Shown: positions 10,210-19,251, numbered from the stretch's first letter. The stretch is DNA of 64,000 bases from Myxacorys almedinensis A (GCF_010091945.1 NZ_WVIE01000005.1:62001-126000); one strand, 5' to 3'. A program made the numbers and translations. Notes: generated from the letters alone by a model not told the origin.

Positions 10210-10247
10210 TAATGCCAGTTGCCTAATTATTCGGTGGCTGGCATCAT
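10210..10247 (+). terminator. Probable terminator of typA
   Basis: ATGCCAG and CTGGCAT pair across a loop of about 20 nt and are followed by CATTTT. The stem is short, so this is a moderate-confidence call based on position 30 nt after the typA stop. Confidence 0.4.
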
Positions 10248-10370
10248 TTTGTGGTTTGTATAGATTTGAATACTACAGCTTTCTGTTTGAAGTCGGAGAA
10301 ATAATTGTTGAAATCGCAGATCTTTGCTCCGAATTAATTGATTCAATGAACCATCCGATATGATTTGGGT

Positions 10371-10647
10371 ATGGAGTTTGAGTGGGATGAGCCAAAAGCA
10401 GCCTCAAATCTGAAGAAGCACAGTGTTAGCTTTAAGGAAGCCAAAACTGTCTAGTCATCCTCTAGCAGTCATCTTTGACGATAGAGCGCATTCTGTAGAT
10501 GAACAACGAGAAATCATTATTGGTCACGCTCAACAAAATCGGTTGCTGTTGATTTCCTTTACTGAACGTTCCAATGCCATCCGTATCATCAGTGCCCGTC
10601 TAGCGACTCGAAGGGAATGTGAAGATTATGAGCGAAACGCCTTTTGA
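10371..10647 (+). pseudogene. BrnT-family toxin gene, frameshifted
   Basis: The frame opens at an ATG at 10371 with MEFEWDEPKAASNLKKHSVS and FKEAKTV, then hits TAG at 10452-10454. The rest of a BrnT toxin (HPLAVIFDDRAHSVDEQRE, LLLISFTERSNAIRIISARL, ATRRECEDYE) continues without interruption in the +1 frame to 10647. In intact BrnT proteins these halves are contiguous with one or two residues between AKTV and the LAVIFDD strand, so about 2 nt have been lost, or 1 gained, near 10451. BrnT is an RNase-like toxin with a RelE-type fold. As it stands the full toxin cannot be made without ribosomal frameshifting or a sequencing error. Confidence 0.75.
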
Positions 10648-10846
10648 AGACTTGCAATATTCTGATGACGATCTTTTAGCTGAGTATCACTTTGATTATC
10701 AGGAAGCAAAACCCAACCGCTTTGCTGGCTCCAGCGGAACAAAAAGCTTAAAAGTAGTGATTCTAGATGAAGATGTGGCTCAGGTTTTTACAACACCAGA
10801 ATCGGTCAACAAGGTGCTAAGGGTGTTGATTGAGTCGATGCCGTAA
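10628..10846 (+). CDS. Antitoxin of the BrnT system (BrnA-like position)
   Basis: This 72-aa acidic protein starts MSETPFEDLQYSDDDLLAEY and contains KSLKVVILDEDVAQVFTTPE followed by VNKVLRVLIES. It overlaps the end of the BrnT reading frame by 20 nt, the usual coupling in toxin-antitoxin pairs. An ATG at 10619 would add three residues. The sequence is not the ribbon-helix-helix BrnA of Brucella, but similar short proteins follow brnT in cyanobacteria, with a KxLKVVxLDxDVAxVF motif and a hydrophobic helix at the end. The antitoxin frame is intact although the toxin is broken, consistent with relaxed selection on the toxin first. Confidence 0.6.
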   Translation: MSETPFEDLQYSDDDLLAEYHFDYQEAKPNRFAGSSGTKSLKVVILDEDVAQVFTTPESVNKVLRVLIESMP

Positions 10847-10875
10847 GTAAATGATCGACGAAATAACCTGATGCT

Positions 10876-11442
10876 CTAAGGCTCTACCTCGCTCCATAGC
10901 CGTTCAAGCTGTCGTTGCCAAGCAGATATCGTTTCTTCGCGCGATCGCTTCCCCATTTCTAAATCTCCCAGCAAACCTTCTTGGTAGAAACGATCGAGGG
11001 TTTGCATGGTTGTCTCTAAAGACTGCCCTTGGCGTTTCGACGCTTGAATAATCTGACGAATTTGTTTTTCTGCCAAGTTACTGAACGTGTCATCTAATCC
11101 CTGTTCTTTGATCATCAACATTCGCTCGATCGCAGTGCCAAGATCATCAGCAGTCAAACTTGCCATGGAATGCTGAAACACTGACCACAACACGTTTTGA
11201 TGAACGGCATAGCGCGTTTCTTGCGTCAGGTCAAAATTGGCTTCTAACAATTCTTCTAAAAAGGGTTGCGCGTCTTGGGCAGGGGAGATCGGTAACAACA
11301 CTCTTAACCAAGATTCGTCATCCGATAGCAATACTAAAAGCCGATATTGGGGCGTTTCAATTTGAAAAGAACCCGGTGCTAGTGTTTGTACCGTCGAATC
11401 AAACAATTGATTTAGGGTAGCGGTCAGTTCTTCTAAGGTCAT
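10876..11442 (-). CDS. Conserved cyanobacterial protein with CesT/YbjN-like N-terminal domain
   Basis: The 188-aa soluble protein has an N-terminal alpha/beta part (about residues 1-115) whose pattern resembles type III secretion chaperone-like (CesT/YbjN) folds: an amphipathic first helix LEELTATLNQLF, strands YRLLVLLSDDES and WLRVLLPISP, and a helix FLEELLEANFDLTQETRYAV with VLWSVFQH. The C-terminal third is helical and charged. The fold assignment is from pattern memory and is tentative. No secretion system is nearby. It lies downstream of the DUF4912 gene on the same strand, separated by a terminator, so it is probably transcribed separately. Confidence 0.6.
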   Translation of the reverse strand: MTLEELTATLNQLFDSTVQTLAPGSFQIETPQYRLLVLLSDDESWLRVLLPISPAQDAQPFLEELLEANFDLTQETRYAVHQNVLWSVFQHSMASLTADDLGTAIERMLMIKEQGLDDTFSNLAEKQIRQIIQASKRQGQSLETTMQTLDRFYQEGLLGDLEMGKRSREETISAWQRQLERLWSEVEP

Positions 11443-11537
11443 GGGATTTGAAATAGAACACGTACAACTTAGTCAGAACCGTCTCAATAACAAACGGTCT
11501 GCTTACTTCTTTTCACTGTAATCGCCATTCTGAAAAC

Positions 11538-11566
11538 AAAAAAACCCCAATCGGAAGATTGAGGCA
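11538..11566 (-). terminator. Rho-independent terminator of the DUF4912 gene
   Basis: Read leftward, CCTCAATC and GATTGGGG form a hairpin with a 4-nt loop, followed immediately by a T7 run. This is a textbook intrinsic terminator 45 nt after the stop of the DUF4912 gene. Confidence 0.8.
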
Positions 11567-11609
11567 CTTAGGAAGGGAAAAAGCAGAAGATTCTCCGTAG
11601 AAGAGGCAA

Positions 11610-12878
11610 TTAGGAATTAACTAGCCATTCTTCAACCGCTTCTTCTTTTGTATTTGTCCGTCGGCTGGGGGTTTCCCGCTCGAATTTCATGTGAATCTCG
11701 CGGTTTTGTTCGCCATCTGCCGCCACTGCCATGATCGGGAAGTCGATGAGTCCATCTTGGAAGGACATTTGGAAGCGGAAAGTGCCATCGGTATTGAGTT
11801 TGATGGGGCGTCCACCGATCGTAACGGTTGCATCTGGCTCAGTCGCACCGTAAACAATCAGTTCTGCATCGGCAACGAGCCAAAACTTGCGGGGACGAAC
11901 CGGGGGAGCCGATGCCGAGAAGCCTGCTCCTGACATCGTGAGACCAGAAACGGTCGGCAGTGCCCACATGCCCATACCGGATGGGAAGACATAGGAACTG
12001 ATGCTCTCCATATGCATAGGCTGGGCGCTTTGCTGCATCGAGCCGTAGAGCGATCCTGCCACGCGCTGAGCTTCGACGCTTTGCACCATGCCGAAGATTT
12101 CGTCGTAAATGGGGTTGCCCATCGTGTCTAAGCCGCCTGCGATCGCGCCTGCCATGCGCTGGCTCGGCGGAACCAATTCCATCACAGTGTTGCCGCGCAG
12201 ATCATCGTCCCAATCCAACGTGACGAAGTGATCTTCGATCCAATCAGACGGATAGACAGGTGGAACACGGACTTCGGCAGAGCGAGCCAAAACGAGCCAA
12301 CGCCCATCGGCGCATCGATAGCCGATCTCGATCATGTAGTTGCGATCGCTCACAGGAATCGGTAAATACCATTCGCGCGCCATTTCGTCACAGGGATATT
12401 CCTGCACATTGTGAGGCGACTGAAACTCTAGGTTAATATCGGTCACGTCGTAGAGGCGCACCGCCAGCATTTGCCCCCCTTGCCGCCGAAAATCTTCTTT
12501 ATGCTCGTTGGGGATATCCCAATAGGTATATGCCCACTGGGGATCGCGGGGCATCAGCACGATGCGGCTTTCTCCATAGCCAGACGGTAGCTCAGCCAGA
12601 TCGCTATCTACGCCTGCGAGAGACACCACGCTTGGCTCGGTCTCAAGCTGAGAATTATCTTGTCCAACATCGAACTTTGCCGCTTCCACAGTTTCTTGTG
12701 CCTCTAGACTACGGGTGGTGGGGATGGGAGATGAAAAACGAGTGCGCTGGATGTCTTCGATCGAGGCTAAGAGTTGGTCTTTACGCATCCGGCTATAGCG
12801 CGAGACTCCATACTCACTAGCAACGCGCCGCAGTTGGCGTAGCGTCATCTCGGTTAGGGGAGGTCTTTCGGTACTCAT
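11610..12878 (-). CDS. DUF4912 protein with Rho N-terminal-like domain
   Basis: The 422-aa protein begins MSTERPPLTEMTLRQLRRVA; residues 8-45 form a Rho N-terminal/SAP-like helical domain (RRVASEYGVSRYSRMRKDQL). A DUF4912 domain follows in the centre: RIVLMPRDPQWAYTYWDIPN, ending near AEVRVPP. The C-terminal part has a Gly/Met-rich linker and a beta-rich segment (DAELIVYGATEPDATVTIGG) like a bacterial Ig fold. DUF4912 proteins are common in cyanobacteria and of unknown function; the first domain suggests nucleic-acid binding. The start at 12878 is preferred over 12974 because GGAGA lies about 12 nt upstream and the upstream extension is not conserved-looking. Confidence 0.75.
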   Translation of the reverse strand: MSTERPPLTEMTLRQLRRVASEYGVSRYSRMRKDQLLASIEDIQRTRFSSPIPTTRSLEAQETVEAAKFDVGQDNSQLETEPSVVSLAGVDSDLAELPSGYGESRIVLMPRDPQWAYTYWDIPNEHKEDFRRQGGQMLAVRLYDVTDINLEFQSPHNVQEYPCDEMAREWYLPIPVSDRNYMIEIGYRCADGRWLVLARSAEVRVPPVYPSDWIEDHFVTLDWDDDLRGNTVMELVPPSQRMAGAIAGGLDTMGNPIYDEIFGMVQSVEAQRVAGSLYGSMQQSAQPMHMESISSYVFPSGMGMWALPTVSGLTMSGAGFSASAPPVRPRKFWLVADAELIVYGATEPDATVTIGGRPIKLNTDGTFRFQMSFQDGLIDFPIMAVAADGEQNREIHMKFERETPSRRTNTKEEAVEEWLVNS

Positions 12879-13275
12879 ATAGCATTCTCCATAACAGTTA
12901 TTAACAGCGTTGGCTCCATCTAAATCGACTGCTGGGGAGCAGCAGCGCGGTCTTGATATCGCCTTTCTTAACAATGGGGATCGCTAGCTGAGTTCTATAG
13001 TGCAGCAAAGCCCAGGTGGGATCAAGGGGGCAGACCGTTCAATTTTGAGGAATTGACGGAGTTTCAAGGCAAACTGGGATCATAATGTCACAGATTCATG
13101 ACATTCTATTCAGGTGGGGATCATGATGTCAGGATAAGTAGATTTTGCCGATCCCAAAATTTTAATAAACCCCAAAAATTTAACAAACCCGTAGGGCGTG
13201 CTCAGTTTTGCTTCTCGCCCTTGTTTCACCGCTTTCTAGTAGACTGCTGTAAGTCGCCTCTGAAGTCATGATTTT
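12879..13275. other. Intergenic region with repeated TGACAT half-sites
   Basis: The gap between the divergent DUF4912 and DUF2993 genes contains GGGATCATAATGTCA (13076-13090), an inverted TGACATT (13099-13105), and GGGGATCATGATGTCA (13116-13131). AATGTCA and TGACATT form a perfect 7-bp inverted repeat with an 8-nt spacer. This looks like a regulator binding region for one or both flanking genes; the regulator is unknown. Confidence 0.4.
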
Positions 13276-14097
13276 ATGAAGTCTGATTCTGATCCTGTTG
13301 ATGTTGAGCAAGACGCCGCTGAAACCGAGAAGTTTTTAGCCGATCAGACGGAAACCGCATCTAAAGGAGGTCGAATCATTAGCAAGGTGCTGGCTCCGGC
13401 GGTGCGGCTGTGGTTGCGATCGCAAGTCGAAGACATTCAAGACTTGCAGGTTGACATTGAAGCGGGCGATCGCGAACTGTTGTCAGGTCAAATTCAACGG
13501 ATCAGGCTATCTGCTCGAAAGGCGGTGTATCGAGGGCTGCATCTTACTCGTGTTGATCTGATGGGGCAAACGATTCGGGTCAATTTAGGACAAATTTTGC
13601 GAGGGAAGCCCCTGCGATTGTTAGCACCGATTCCGATCGAAGGTACGCTTTTGCTGCAAGAAGATGACCTGAGTGCTTCTGCCAATGCGCCATTGCTCAA
13701 GGCGGGAGTGGCTGAATTTTTGGCAACGTTGCTTCGATCAAGCGGTTCTGAAACAGAGAAAACAGCGCTCAATCTGCAAAACCTGAAGATTCGCTTAGAA
13801 GAAAATTACGTCGTGGTGGCGGCGTCATTAGTTTCAGTTCGTGGCACTGACAATGCGATTCCTACGGAGTTGCGCCCTGCGCCAATCGCAATTCGGACGG
13901 GGTTTGAGATGGGCACGCCAAACGTGCTTAAACTGGTGAAACCGCAATGGCTGCCCCATGCCAATGCCAAACGCGGACTTGAGATCGCCGATCTTGACGG
14001 CTACGAATTTAACCTGGGCAAGGATACCGAAATTCAAGATTTGAAACTGGAGCAAGGACAGATGACCTGTCGAGCCAAATTGTGGGTGCGATCGTAA
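13276..14097 (+). CDS. DUF2993 (LmeA-family) domain protein
   Basis: The 273-aa protein has an acidic N-terminus and then a DUF2993 domain: SKVLAPAVRLWLRSQVEDIQ, DIEAGDRELLSGQIQRIRLS, AVYRGLHLTRVDLMGQTIRV and the ILRGKPLRLLAPIPIEG stretch. DUF2993 proteins are lipid-binding-like beta proteins related to mycobacterial LmeA, and in cyanobacteria are mostly soluble or peripheral. No signal peptide is visible. There is no operon partner: the neighbouring cdsA gene is convergent, and the shared gap of only about 60 nt leaves little room for terminators. Confidence 0.75.
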   Translation: MKSDSDPVDVEQDAAETEKFLADQTETASKGGRIISKVLAPAVRLWLRSQVEDIQDLQVDIEAGDRELLSGQIQRIRLSARKAVYRGLHLTRVDLMGQTIRVNLGQILRGKPLRLLAPIPIEGTLLLQEDDLSASANAPLLKAGVAEFLATLLRSSGSETEKTALNLQNLKIRLEENYVVVAASLVSVRGTDNAIPTELRPAPIAIRTGFEMGTPNVLKLVKPQWLPHANAKRGLEIADLDGYEFNLGKDTEIQDLKLEQGQMTCRAKLWVRS

Positions 14098-14155
14098 GCA
14101 AAGCACCATGCTTGAAGCGAAGGCTGGAAGCGAAGCAGGCAAAGTTGCTGCCCCA

Positions 14156-15028
14156 TCACGGATTTGGCAATAGCGGCAAGAGCAACGTCACAAAATAATA
14201 GACCAACGGCGCGGTAAACACGTAGCTATCCGCGCGATCGAGAATGCCACCATGACCGGGAATCAGTTGCCCAGAGTCTTTTACGCCAGCGTCGCGCTTC
14301 ATCATCGATTCGGTGAGGTCGCCGAGTAAACTTGCAACTCCGATGAGCAAGCCCAACAACACGCCGGTGATGGGCCAGCCCGACCAATCGAGATACCACG
14401 AACCGACAACGCCCACGGCAACACTCGCAGAAACGCCAAACACCGCACCTTCGACTGTTTTTTTGGGGCTAATATCGGAAAGGCGAGTGCGCCCGATCCA
14501 TTTGCCGATAAAGTATGCACCGATGTCTGCTGCCCAAATGCAGAGAAAGGCTAGAAACGTGTTGGTCAGCCCTTGAGGTAAGGCGTCTACCCCGTGCCAA
14601 GCGGTGATCCAGAAGCCATCGAGTGGAATGTTGCTCAAGTCGGCTTGACCGAGCGATCGCAGCCTGACCCAATAGCTCGGCAGATAGCCGCAGTAAAACA
14701 AGCCCATGATCGAGGTGGAAATGTCTGCGATCGTGGCAAACTTGGGCTGAAACAGCAGATAGAAACAAATAAACGTTCCGGCAACAGGGAAGATGGCATC
14801 TGCCAGCGAGGGATTTAAGTTTGAGACGACCAGCAAAATCTGGCTGACGACCAGCGTTGTTTTGGCAGCGGGGGCGATGCCTTTAGCGCGGGCAAGCTGA
14901 AAATATTCTAGTTGCCCAAGATAAATAATGATGCCAAAACAAATCGTGAAATACCATCCGCCCATGAGGATCATGGCTAAAGCAAGCACGATCGCGACAA
15001 TTCCACTGAGGATTCGAGACCAAGGCAT
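14156..15028 (-). CDS. cdsA: Phosphatidate cytidylyltransferase
   Basis: The 290-aa integral membrane enzyme makes CDP-diacylglycerol from phosphatidate and CTP, the branch point to phosphatidylglycerol, which photosystems need. It has about eight hydrophobic segments. The family signature lies near the C-terminus: SLLGDLTESMMKRDAGVKDS, then GQLIPGHGGILDRADSYVF, with the conserved Asp residues that bind metal. The central WAADIGAYFIGKWIGRTRLS and SPKKTVEGAVFG are also characteristic. Length and start are normal. A 323-nt gap separates it from cbiT upstream on the same strand, so it likely has its own promoter. Confidence 0.92.
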   Translation of the reverse strand: MPWSRILSGIVAIVLALAMILMGGWYFTICFGIIIYLGQLEYFQLARAKGIAPAAKTTLVVSQILLVVSNLNPSLADAIFPVAGTFICFYLLFQPKFATIADISTSIMGLFYCGYLPSYWVRLRSLGQADLSNIPLDGFWITAWHGVDALPQGLTNTFLAFLCIWAADIGAYFIGKWIGRTRLSDISPKKTVEGAVFGVSASVAVGVVGSWYLDWSGWPITGVLLGLLIGVASLLGDLTESMMKRDAGVKDSGQLIPGHGGILDRADSYVFTAPLVYYFVTLLLPLLPNP

Positions 15029-15351
15029 ATAAACTAACCGTGCGTGAAGGGAACTTGGTCTAACTGTCTCAACTTTATCAACGGTGGCATTACTCCTTCA
15101 GGACTCTAAACGTTAATAGCAGGTTAAGCAGATTAAGAGTCACTTTGGAACACTTTATCAATGATTTGTGAGCAATAGCGAAGAGTGAATAATTATTTTA
15201 GGGATGAAGCGCCGAGCAACGTTAGGAATGGCTGTCGTTTGCGATCGCGTGGGATGTGCCAGACTTTCACCTAGTTTTAAACAGCCAGTTTCAAAAAGTC
15301 AGGGGTCTGAGCGGTGCGGTGTTTGTTTCCCGATGCCACAATGCCTAGTGT
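15029..15351. other. Intergenic region upstream of cdsA
   Basis: No gene, tRNA or riboswitch is apparent. The only short frames lack ribosome binding sites. The cdsA promoter should lie here; I cannot place it confidently. Confidence 0.4.
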
Positions 15352-15954
15352 TCAATCCACCTTTTCCCCACTGAGGACAAAGATCGGATCGACGGCAGCA
15401 AAGGTTTGGTTTGTGCCGCGAGTTTCGAGGCGGTTGATAGCCGACTGCACCACTTCGATATTGCGGGCATGGAGTTCGGCAAAACTTTCTGAAATTTTGT
15501 AGAGGCTCTCTAAATTGGCAGCCGTGGCAACGACGCGCCCATGGGGGTTGAGATGGTGCCACACTTCGGTGAGGATATCTTTGATCGATCGTCCGCCCTC
15601 GATGCAGACGCGATCGGGGGGCATGGGTAAAGATTTTAGACAGTCGGGTGCGTTGCCTTCGATGATGGTGACATTGTGAACTCCAAAGCGATCGCAGTTG
15701 CGGCGAATCAGCCTGGCAACCTCTTCATCACGCTCTACGGCAATCATTTGCCCTGCCGGACATAGCAAACCTGCCTCGACGGGAATCGTTCCGGTTCCTG
15801 CGCCAATATCCCACAACACGGATGTAGATTTGAGCCGCAGTTGGCACAGCATCAATAGGCGAATTTCTCGCTGACTCATAGGAATGCCGGGCAAGTTCTC
15901 GAACAACTCGTCGGGAATGCCGGGGGTGACGTAAGACCAAAGCGGAGAAGCCAT
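15352..15954 (-). CDS. cbiT: Precorrin-6B C15-methyltransferase (decarboxylating), CbiT
   Basis: The 200-aa S-adenosylmethionine-dependent methyltransferase starts with the CbiT-specific region GIPDELFENLPGIPMSQREI, and carries the SAM-binding motif VLWDIGAGTGTIPVEAGLL and the acidic loop VERDEEVARLIRRN. It acts in cobalamin biosynthesis, methylating C15 and decarboxylating the C12 acetate of precorrin-6B or its cobalt form. The CbiE half is not fused and not in the window, which is common. No cobalamin riboswitch is seen upstream. It stands alone in leftward orientation, about 125 nt downstream of the decarboxylase stop. Confidence 0.88.
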   Translation of the reverse strand: MASPLWSYVTPGIPDELFENLPGIPMSQREIRLLMLCQLRLKSTSVLWDIGAGTGTIPVEAGLLCPAGQMIAVERDEEVARLIRRNCDRFGVHNVTIIEGNAPDCLKSLPMPPDRVCIEGGRSIKDILTEVWHHLNPHGRVVATAANLESLYKISESFAELHARNIEVVQSAINRLETRGTNQTFAAVDPIFVLSGEKVD

Positions 15955-16079
15955 AGGATTTTAAATAGAGCTTAATTAATTTGGAAACGATGTCAGGAGT
16001 CTCGTTTGAAGTCCTTTTATCGTAGTTGGGCGATAGCAAAACGCAACAGTCCAAATGGAGACAGATTTATTGGACAACT

Positions 16080-17531
16080 TTATTGGATAACGCGCCATGT
16101 TTTTAGAGTGGAATCGGTGCAGCCTGTGATGAATCCGCCGAGTTTAAGGACGTGTTGAAGGTAGTTGAGGGCGTCTTGAGTGATGCGTTCTCCGGGCATC
16201 AGAACGGGAATGCCGGGGGGGTAAGGGCAAACGAGTTCGGCAGAGACGCGATCGCACGCCTGAGCCATTCCAACCGTCTCACTTCGAGCAAAAAACGCCT
16301 CACGGGGAGAACGTGCCTGCTTCACATCCAATGGCTCCCATCCGCTCACAGACTCATTCGCTTCACCGGCTTCCCCACTCGCGGCTAACGTCTCCCACGC
16401 TTCTACCAACCGCTCAACATCCGCCTCTGTGTTTCCCAAACTGAAAATAAACGTGACATGGCGCAAAGAGGGCAACTCAGCCGTTACGCCCAACTGCTGA
16501 TGGAGAAGTTTATCTGCCGCAAATCCATCGATTTTAAGCTGAGAAACTGTCACCGTTAATCGAGTCCGATCGAGGGTATAAAAGCCTGATGTGGTTGCCT
16601 GTTTGGGAGTTAAGGTCGCTAATTTTGGAATCGTTTGCAGCCGCGATCGCGCCTCATCTGCTAAGCGTAACGTCCGCTCCATTAATTCCTGTCCTTGCGT
16701 TGCCATCTGCTCTCGCGCCGCATCCAACGACGCCAGCAACAGATAACTTGGACTTGTAGATTGAACGAACTGCAACGATTGGGACACACGATCGCGATCA
16801 ATGCGATCGCCCTGAACATGCAGCATCGAAGCCTGCGTCAGTGCCGCTAGCGTTTTGTGGGTCGATTGCACACTTAGATCGGCTCCGGCGTCTAGGGCAG
16901 AGATCGGTAAATTAGGATGAAAGGCAAAGTGCGCTCCGTGAGCCTCATCGACGAGTAATGGAATGTTGTATCGATGGGTGAGATCGGCGATCGCTCGAAT
17001 ATCCCCGCCCACTCCAAAATAAGTCGGATACACCATCAGCACGGCTTTTACATCAGGATGCTGGTCTAGCGTTGCAGCGACCGTTTCAGGCGTAATGCTG
17101 TGAGCGAGGTCTAAGAGCAGATCGTATTCGGGTTGAATGAAAACGGGGATGGCGCCAGAGAGGATCAGAGCCGCGATCGCAGATTGATGCACATTGCGCG
17201 GCAGAATAATTTTGTCTCCCGGTTCACAGGTTGCCAAAATCGCGGCGACAATGCCGCAGGTTGAGCCGTTCACTAAAAACCAGGTGCGCTCTGCTCCAAA
17301 GGTCTGCGCGGCTAGGGCTTGGGCGGCTTCAATCACCCCCTGCGGTGCACATAGATTATCCAGTTCCGGCAATTCGGGAAGATCGGCTCGTAGCGCTTGC
17401 GATCCAATCAGCGCTTGAAGCGCAGTCGGGCTGCCCACGCCGCGTTTGTGTCCGGGCGTGTAGAAGGGGGCATGCGATCGCATCACACACGCACTCAGAG
17501 CATCCACTAACGGCAGTCGAGAATTGAGCAT
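16080..17531 (-). CDS. Orn/Lys/Arg decarboxylase family PLP enzyme
   Basis: The 483-aa product is a fold-type I PLP enzyme of the group III decarboxylase family, short form without the wing domain. It shows the entry signature SHAPFYTPGHKRGVGSP, the PLP phosphate region FLVNGSTCGIVAAILA, the cofactor Asp in IPLLVDEAHGAHFAFHP, and the Schiff-base lysine in SVQSTHKTLAALTQAS. The C-terminal domain with PYPPGIPVLMPGE is intact. Substrate (arginine, lysine or ornithine) cannot be told from sequence; in cyanobacteria such genes are often annotated arginine decarboxylase for polyamine synthesis. The ATG at 17531 (MLNSRLPL) is preferred; one at 17546 would add five residues. Confidence 0.85.
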   Translation of the reverse strand: MLNSRLPLVDALSACVMRSHAPFYTPGHKRGVGSPTALQALIGSQALRADLPELPELDNLCAPQGVIEAAQALAAQTFGAERTWFLVNGSTCGIVAAILATCEPGDKIILPRNVHQSAIAALILSGAIPVFIQPEYDLLLDLAHSITPETVAATLDQHPDVKAVLMVYPTYFGVGGDIRAIADLTHRYNIPLLVDEAHGAHFAFHPNLPISALDAGADLSVQSTHKTLAALTQASMLHVQGDRIDRDRVSQSLQFVQSTSPSYLLLASLDAAREQMATQGQELMERTLRLADEARSRLQTIPKLATLTPKQATTSGFYTLDRTRLTVTVSQLKIDGFAADKLLHQQLGVTAELPSLRHVTFIFSLGNTEADVERLVEAWETLAASGEAGEANESVSGWEPLDVKQARSPREAFFARSETVGMAQACDRVSAELVCPYPPGIPVLMPGERITQDALNYLQHVLKLGGFITGCTDSTLKTWRVIQ

Positions 17532-17655
17532 AGTCACACAGGACAAACTTCACGGATATTACTGGAAAACCTGCCCCCTCATCTCCCCAGACAGATGATT
17601 TGTCGCCAACTTCCTTTCTACGTTAGGAACGTCAAATTATTCGTTAGGATGTTCT

Positions 17656-17880
17656 ATGGTCAACCCAACCACGATTCCCGATCCAACGATTCCTGATCCG
17701 GCTCCTCGCCCGACTCCCGAACCGTTCCCCAACCCAGAACCGATTCCATCTCCTACGCCGGAACCGTTTCCATCTCCCGTACCAGAACCCATTCCGGCTC
17801 CAGTTCCGGAGCCAGTCCCGTCTCCTGTACCAGAGCCTGTTCCGGCTCCTATTCCCCAAACCGTACCGGGACCTGTCTAA
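17656..17880 (+). CDS. Proline-rich repetitive mini-protein
   Basis: This 74-aa frame encodes almost nothing but a PxPEP-type repeat: PNPEP, PSPTPEP, PSPVPEP, PAPVPEP, PSPVPEP and so on. About half the residues are proline, and Glu recurs every six residues. There is no signal peptide, membrane segment or cysteine. The opposite strand is also open and would give an Arg/Trp-rich protein, which is a composition artefact. The plus frame has an ATG in a plausible position and ends 24 nt before the ychF start, so it may be co-transcribed with ychF. Function is unknown; it would be extended (polyproline II) if made. Confidence 0.5.
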   Translation: MVNPTTIPDPTIPDPAPRPTPEPFPNPEPIPSPTPEPFPSPVPEPIPAPVPEPVPSPVPEPVPAPIPQTVPGPV

Positions 17881-17904
17881 CCGTTTGTCGTTAACTTACC
17901 TACT

Positions 17905-18996
17905 ATGCTAAGAGCCGGGATTGTTGGACTGCCCAACGTTGGAAAATCGACTTTGTTTAATGCGGTGGTTGCCAATGCCAAAGCCCAAGCCGCCAACTAT
18001 CCCTTCTGCACCATTGAGCCAAACGTTGGCATGGTGGCTGTGCCAGACGATCGGCTTAAAGTCCTCGCTGAGATTTCTGGCTCAGCCGAAATTTTGGCAG
18101 CGCGGGTCGAGTTTGTAGACATCGCCGGGCTAGTCAAAGGCGCGAGCCAGGGCGAAGGCTTGGGCAACCAATTTCTTGCCAATATCCGAGAAGTCGATGC
18201 GATCGTGCATGTGGTGCGCTGCTTTGAAGATGACGATGTGATTCACGTTTCCGGCTCGGTCGATCCGGTGCGAGATATTGAGGTGATCAATATAGAACTG
18301 GGATTGGCAGATTTAGATCAAGTAGAACGGCGAGTGGAACGTGCCCGGAAGCAAGCCCGCACCAGTAAGGAAGCTCAGATCGAAACCGCCGCCCTCGAAA
18401 AGCTGATTCCGGTGCTCAACGAAGGTAAACCCGCCCGCCAAGTCAGCCTAACTGACGAAGAAGAAGCACTGATCAAGCCACTGGGACTGTTGACCCGCAA
18501 GCCCATCATCTATGCCACCAACGTGTCAGAAGATGACCTCGCCGCCGGAAATGCCTGGGTTGAGCAAGTGAGAACGCTTGCCGCCGAGGAAAAGGCTCAA
18601 GTTGTGGTGGTGTCGGCGCAGGTAGAATCAGAACTGGTGGAATTGCCGGAGAGCGATCGCACCGATTTTCTAGAATCGCTAGGGGTCGAGGAAGGCGGCT
18701 TAAAATCGCTCATTCGCGCCACCTACGAGTTATTGGGACTGCGAACCTACTTCACCACCGGTCCAAAAGAAACCCGCGCTTGGACAATTCACGCTGGCAT
18801 GGTGGCTCCCCAAGCCGCAGGCGTAATTCATACCGATTTTGAGCGGGGCTTTATTCGAGCCGAAACCGTCGCCTACACTGATTTGGTCACCACAGGCTCA
18901 ATGGCTGGAGCCAAAGAAAAAGGCTTGGTTCGCAGTGAAGGTAAAGAATACGTTGTTCAAGAAGGCGATGTGTTGCTGTTCCGTTTCAATGTGTAA
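17905..18996 (+). CDS. ychF: Redox-regulated ATPase YchF (OBG family)
   Basis: The 363-aa protein of the Obg/YchF family begins [20 protein letters not shown], with the G1 loop GLPNVGKST. The family's G3 is [20 protein letters not shown], and the atypical G4 region reads IYATNVSED in place of NKxD, the reason YchF prefers ATP. The helical domain and C-terminal TGS domain ([20 protein letters not shown] to [11 protein letters not shown]) are complete. YchF associates with ribosomes and is linked to stress responses. A strong terminator lies at 19138-19165. Confidence 0.94.
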   Translation: MLRAGIVGLPNVGKSTLFNAVVANAKAQAANYPFCTIEPNVGMVAVPDDRLKVLAEISGSAEILAARVEFVDIAGLVKGASQGEGLGNQFLANIREVDAIVHVVRCFEDDDVIHVSGSVDPVRDIEVINIELGLADLDQVERRVERARKQARTSKEAQIETAALEKLIPVLNEGKPARQVSLTDEEEALIKPLGLLTRKPIIYATNVSEDDLAAGNAWVEQVRTLAAEEKAQVVVVSAQVESELVELPESDRTDFLESLGVEEGGLKSLIRATYELLGLRTYFTTGPKETRAWTIHAGMVAPQAAGVIHTDFERGFIRAETVAYTDLVTTGSMAGAKEKGLVRSEGKEYVVQEGDVLLFRFNV

Positions 18997-19137
18997 AATA
19001 CTGAAGCTGTACCAGTGTAAAGATTGGCATGGCTTTCAGCAAAACTACGGAAGAGACTGTATAATTACAGATAGAAGGTTTCGCGGAAGCCTAGGGTTTA
19101 ATTTCTACGCCTAATCCAACAGTTTGGATTTCATAGA

Positions 19138-19165
19138 GCCTCGATCGCAGCGATCGAGGCCTTTT
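19138..19165 (+). terminator. Rho-independent terminator after ychF
   Basis: GCCTCGATCG and CGATCGAGGC form a 10-bp stem with a 3-nt loop followed by CTTTT. It lies about 140 nt after the ychF stop and before the ArsA-like gene. Confidence 0.65.
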
Positions 19166-19251
19166 AATGTCTACCTTCATCCCTCATCCTGGTTCATATG
19201 TGACAATAGAGTTAACGAATGTAAACATTTCTCAGACAGGACTCGATCACC

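Noticed and set aside
15955-16079. Cobalamin riboswitch upstream of cbiT
   Set aside because: The gap is about 125 nt and shows no B12-box-like sequence.
17644-17859. Arg/Trp-rich open frame opposite the proline-rich mini-protein
   Set aside because: It is the complement of CCN proline codons; the plus frame has the coherent repeat and the better context.
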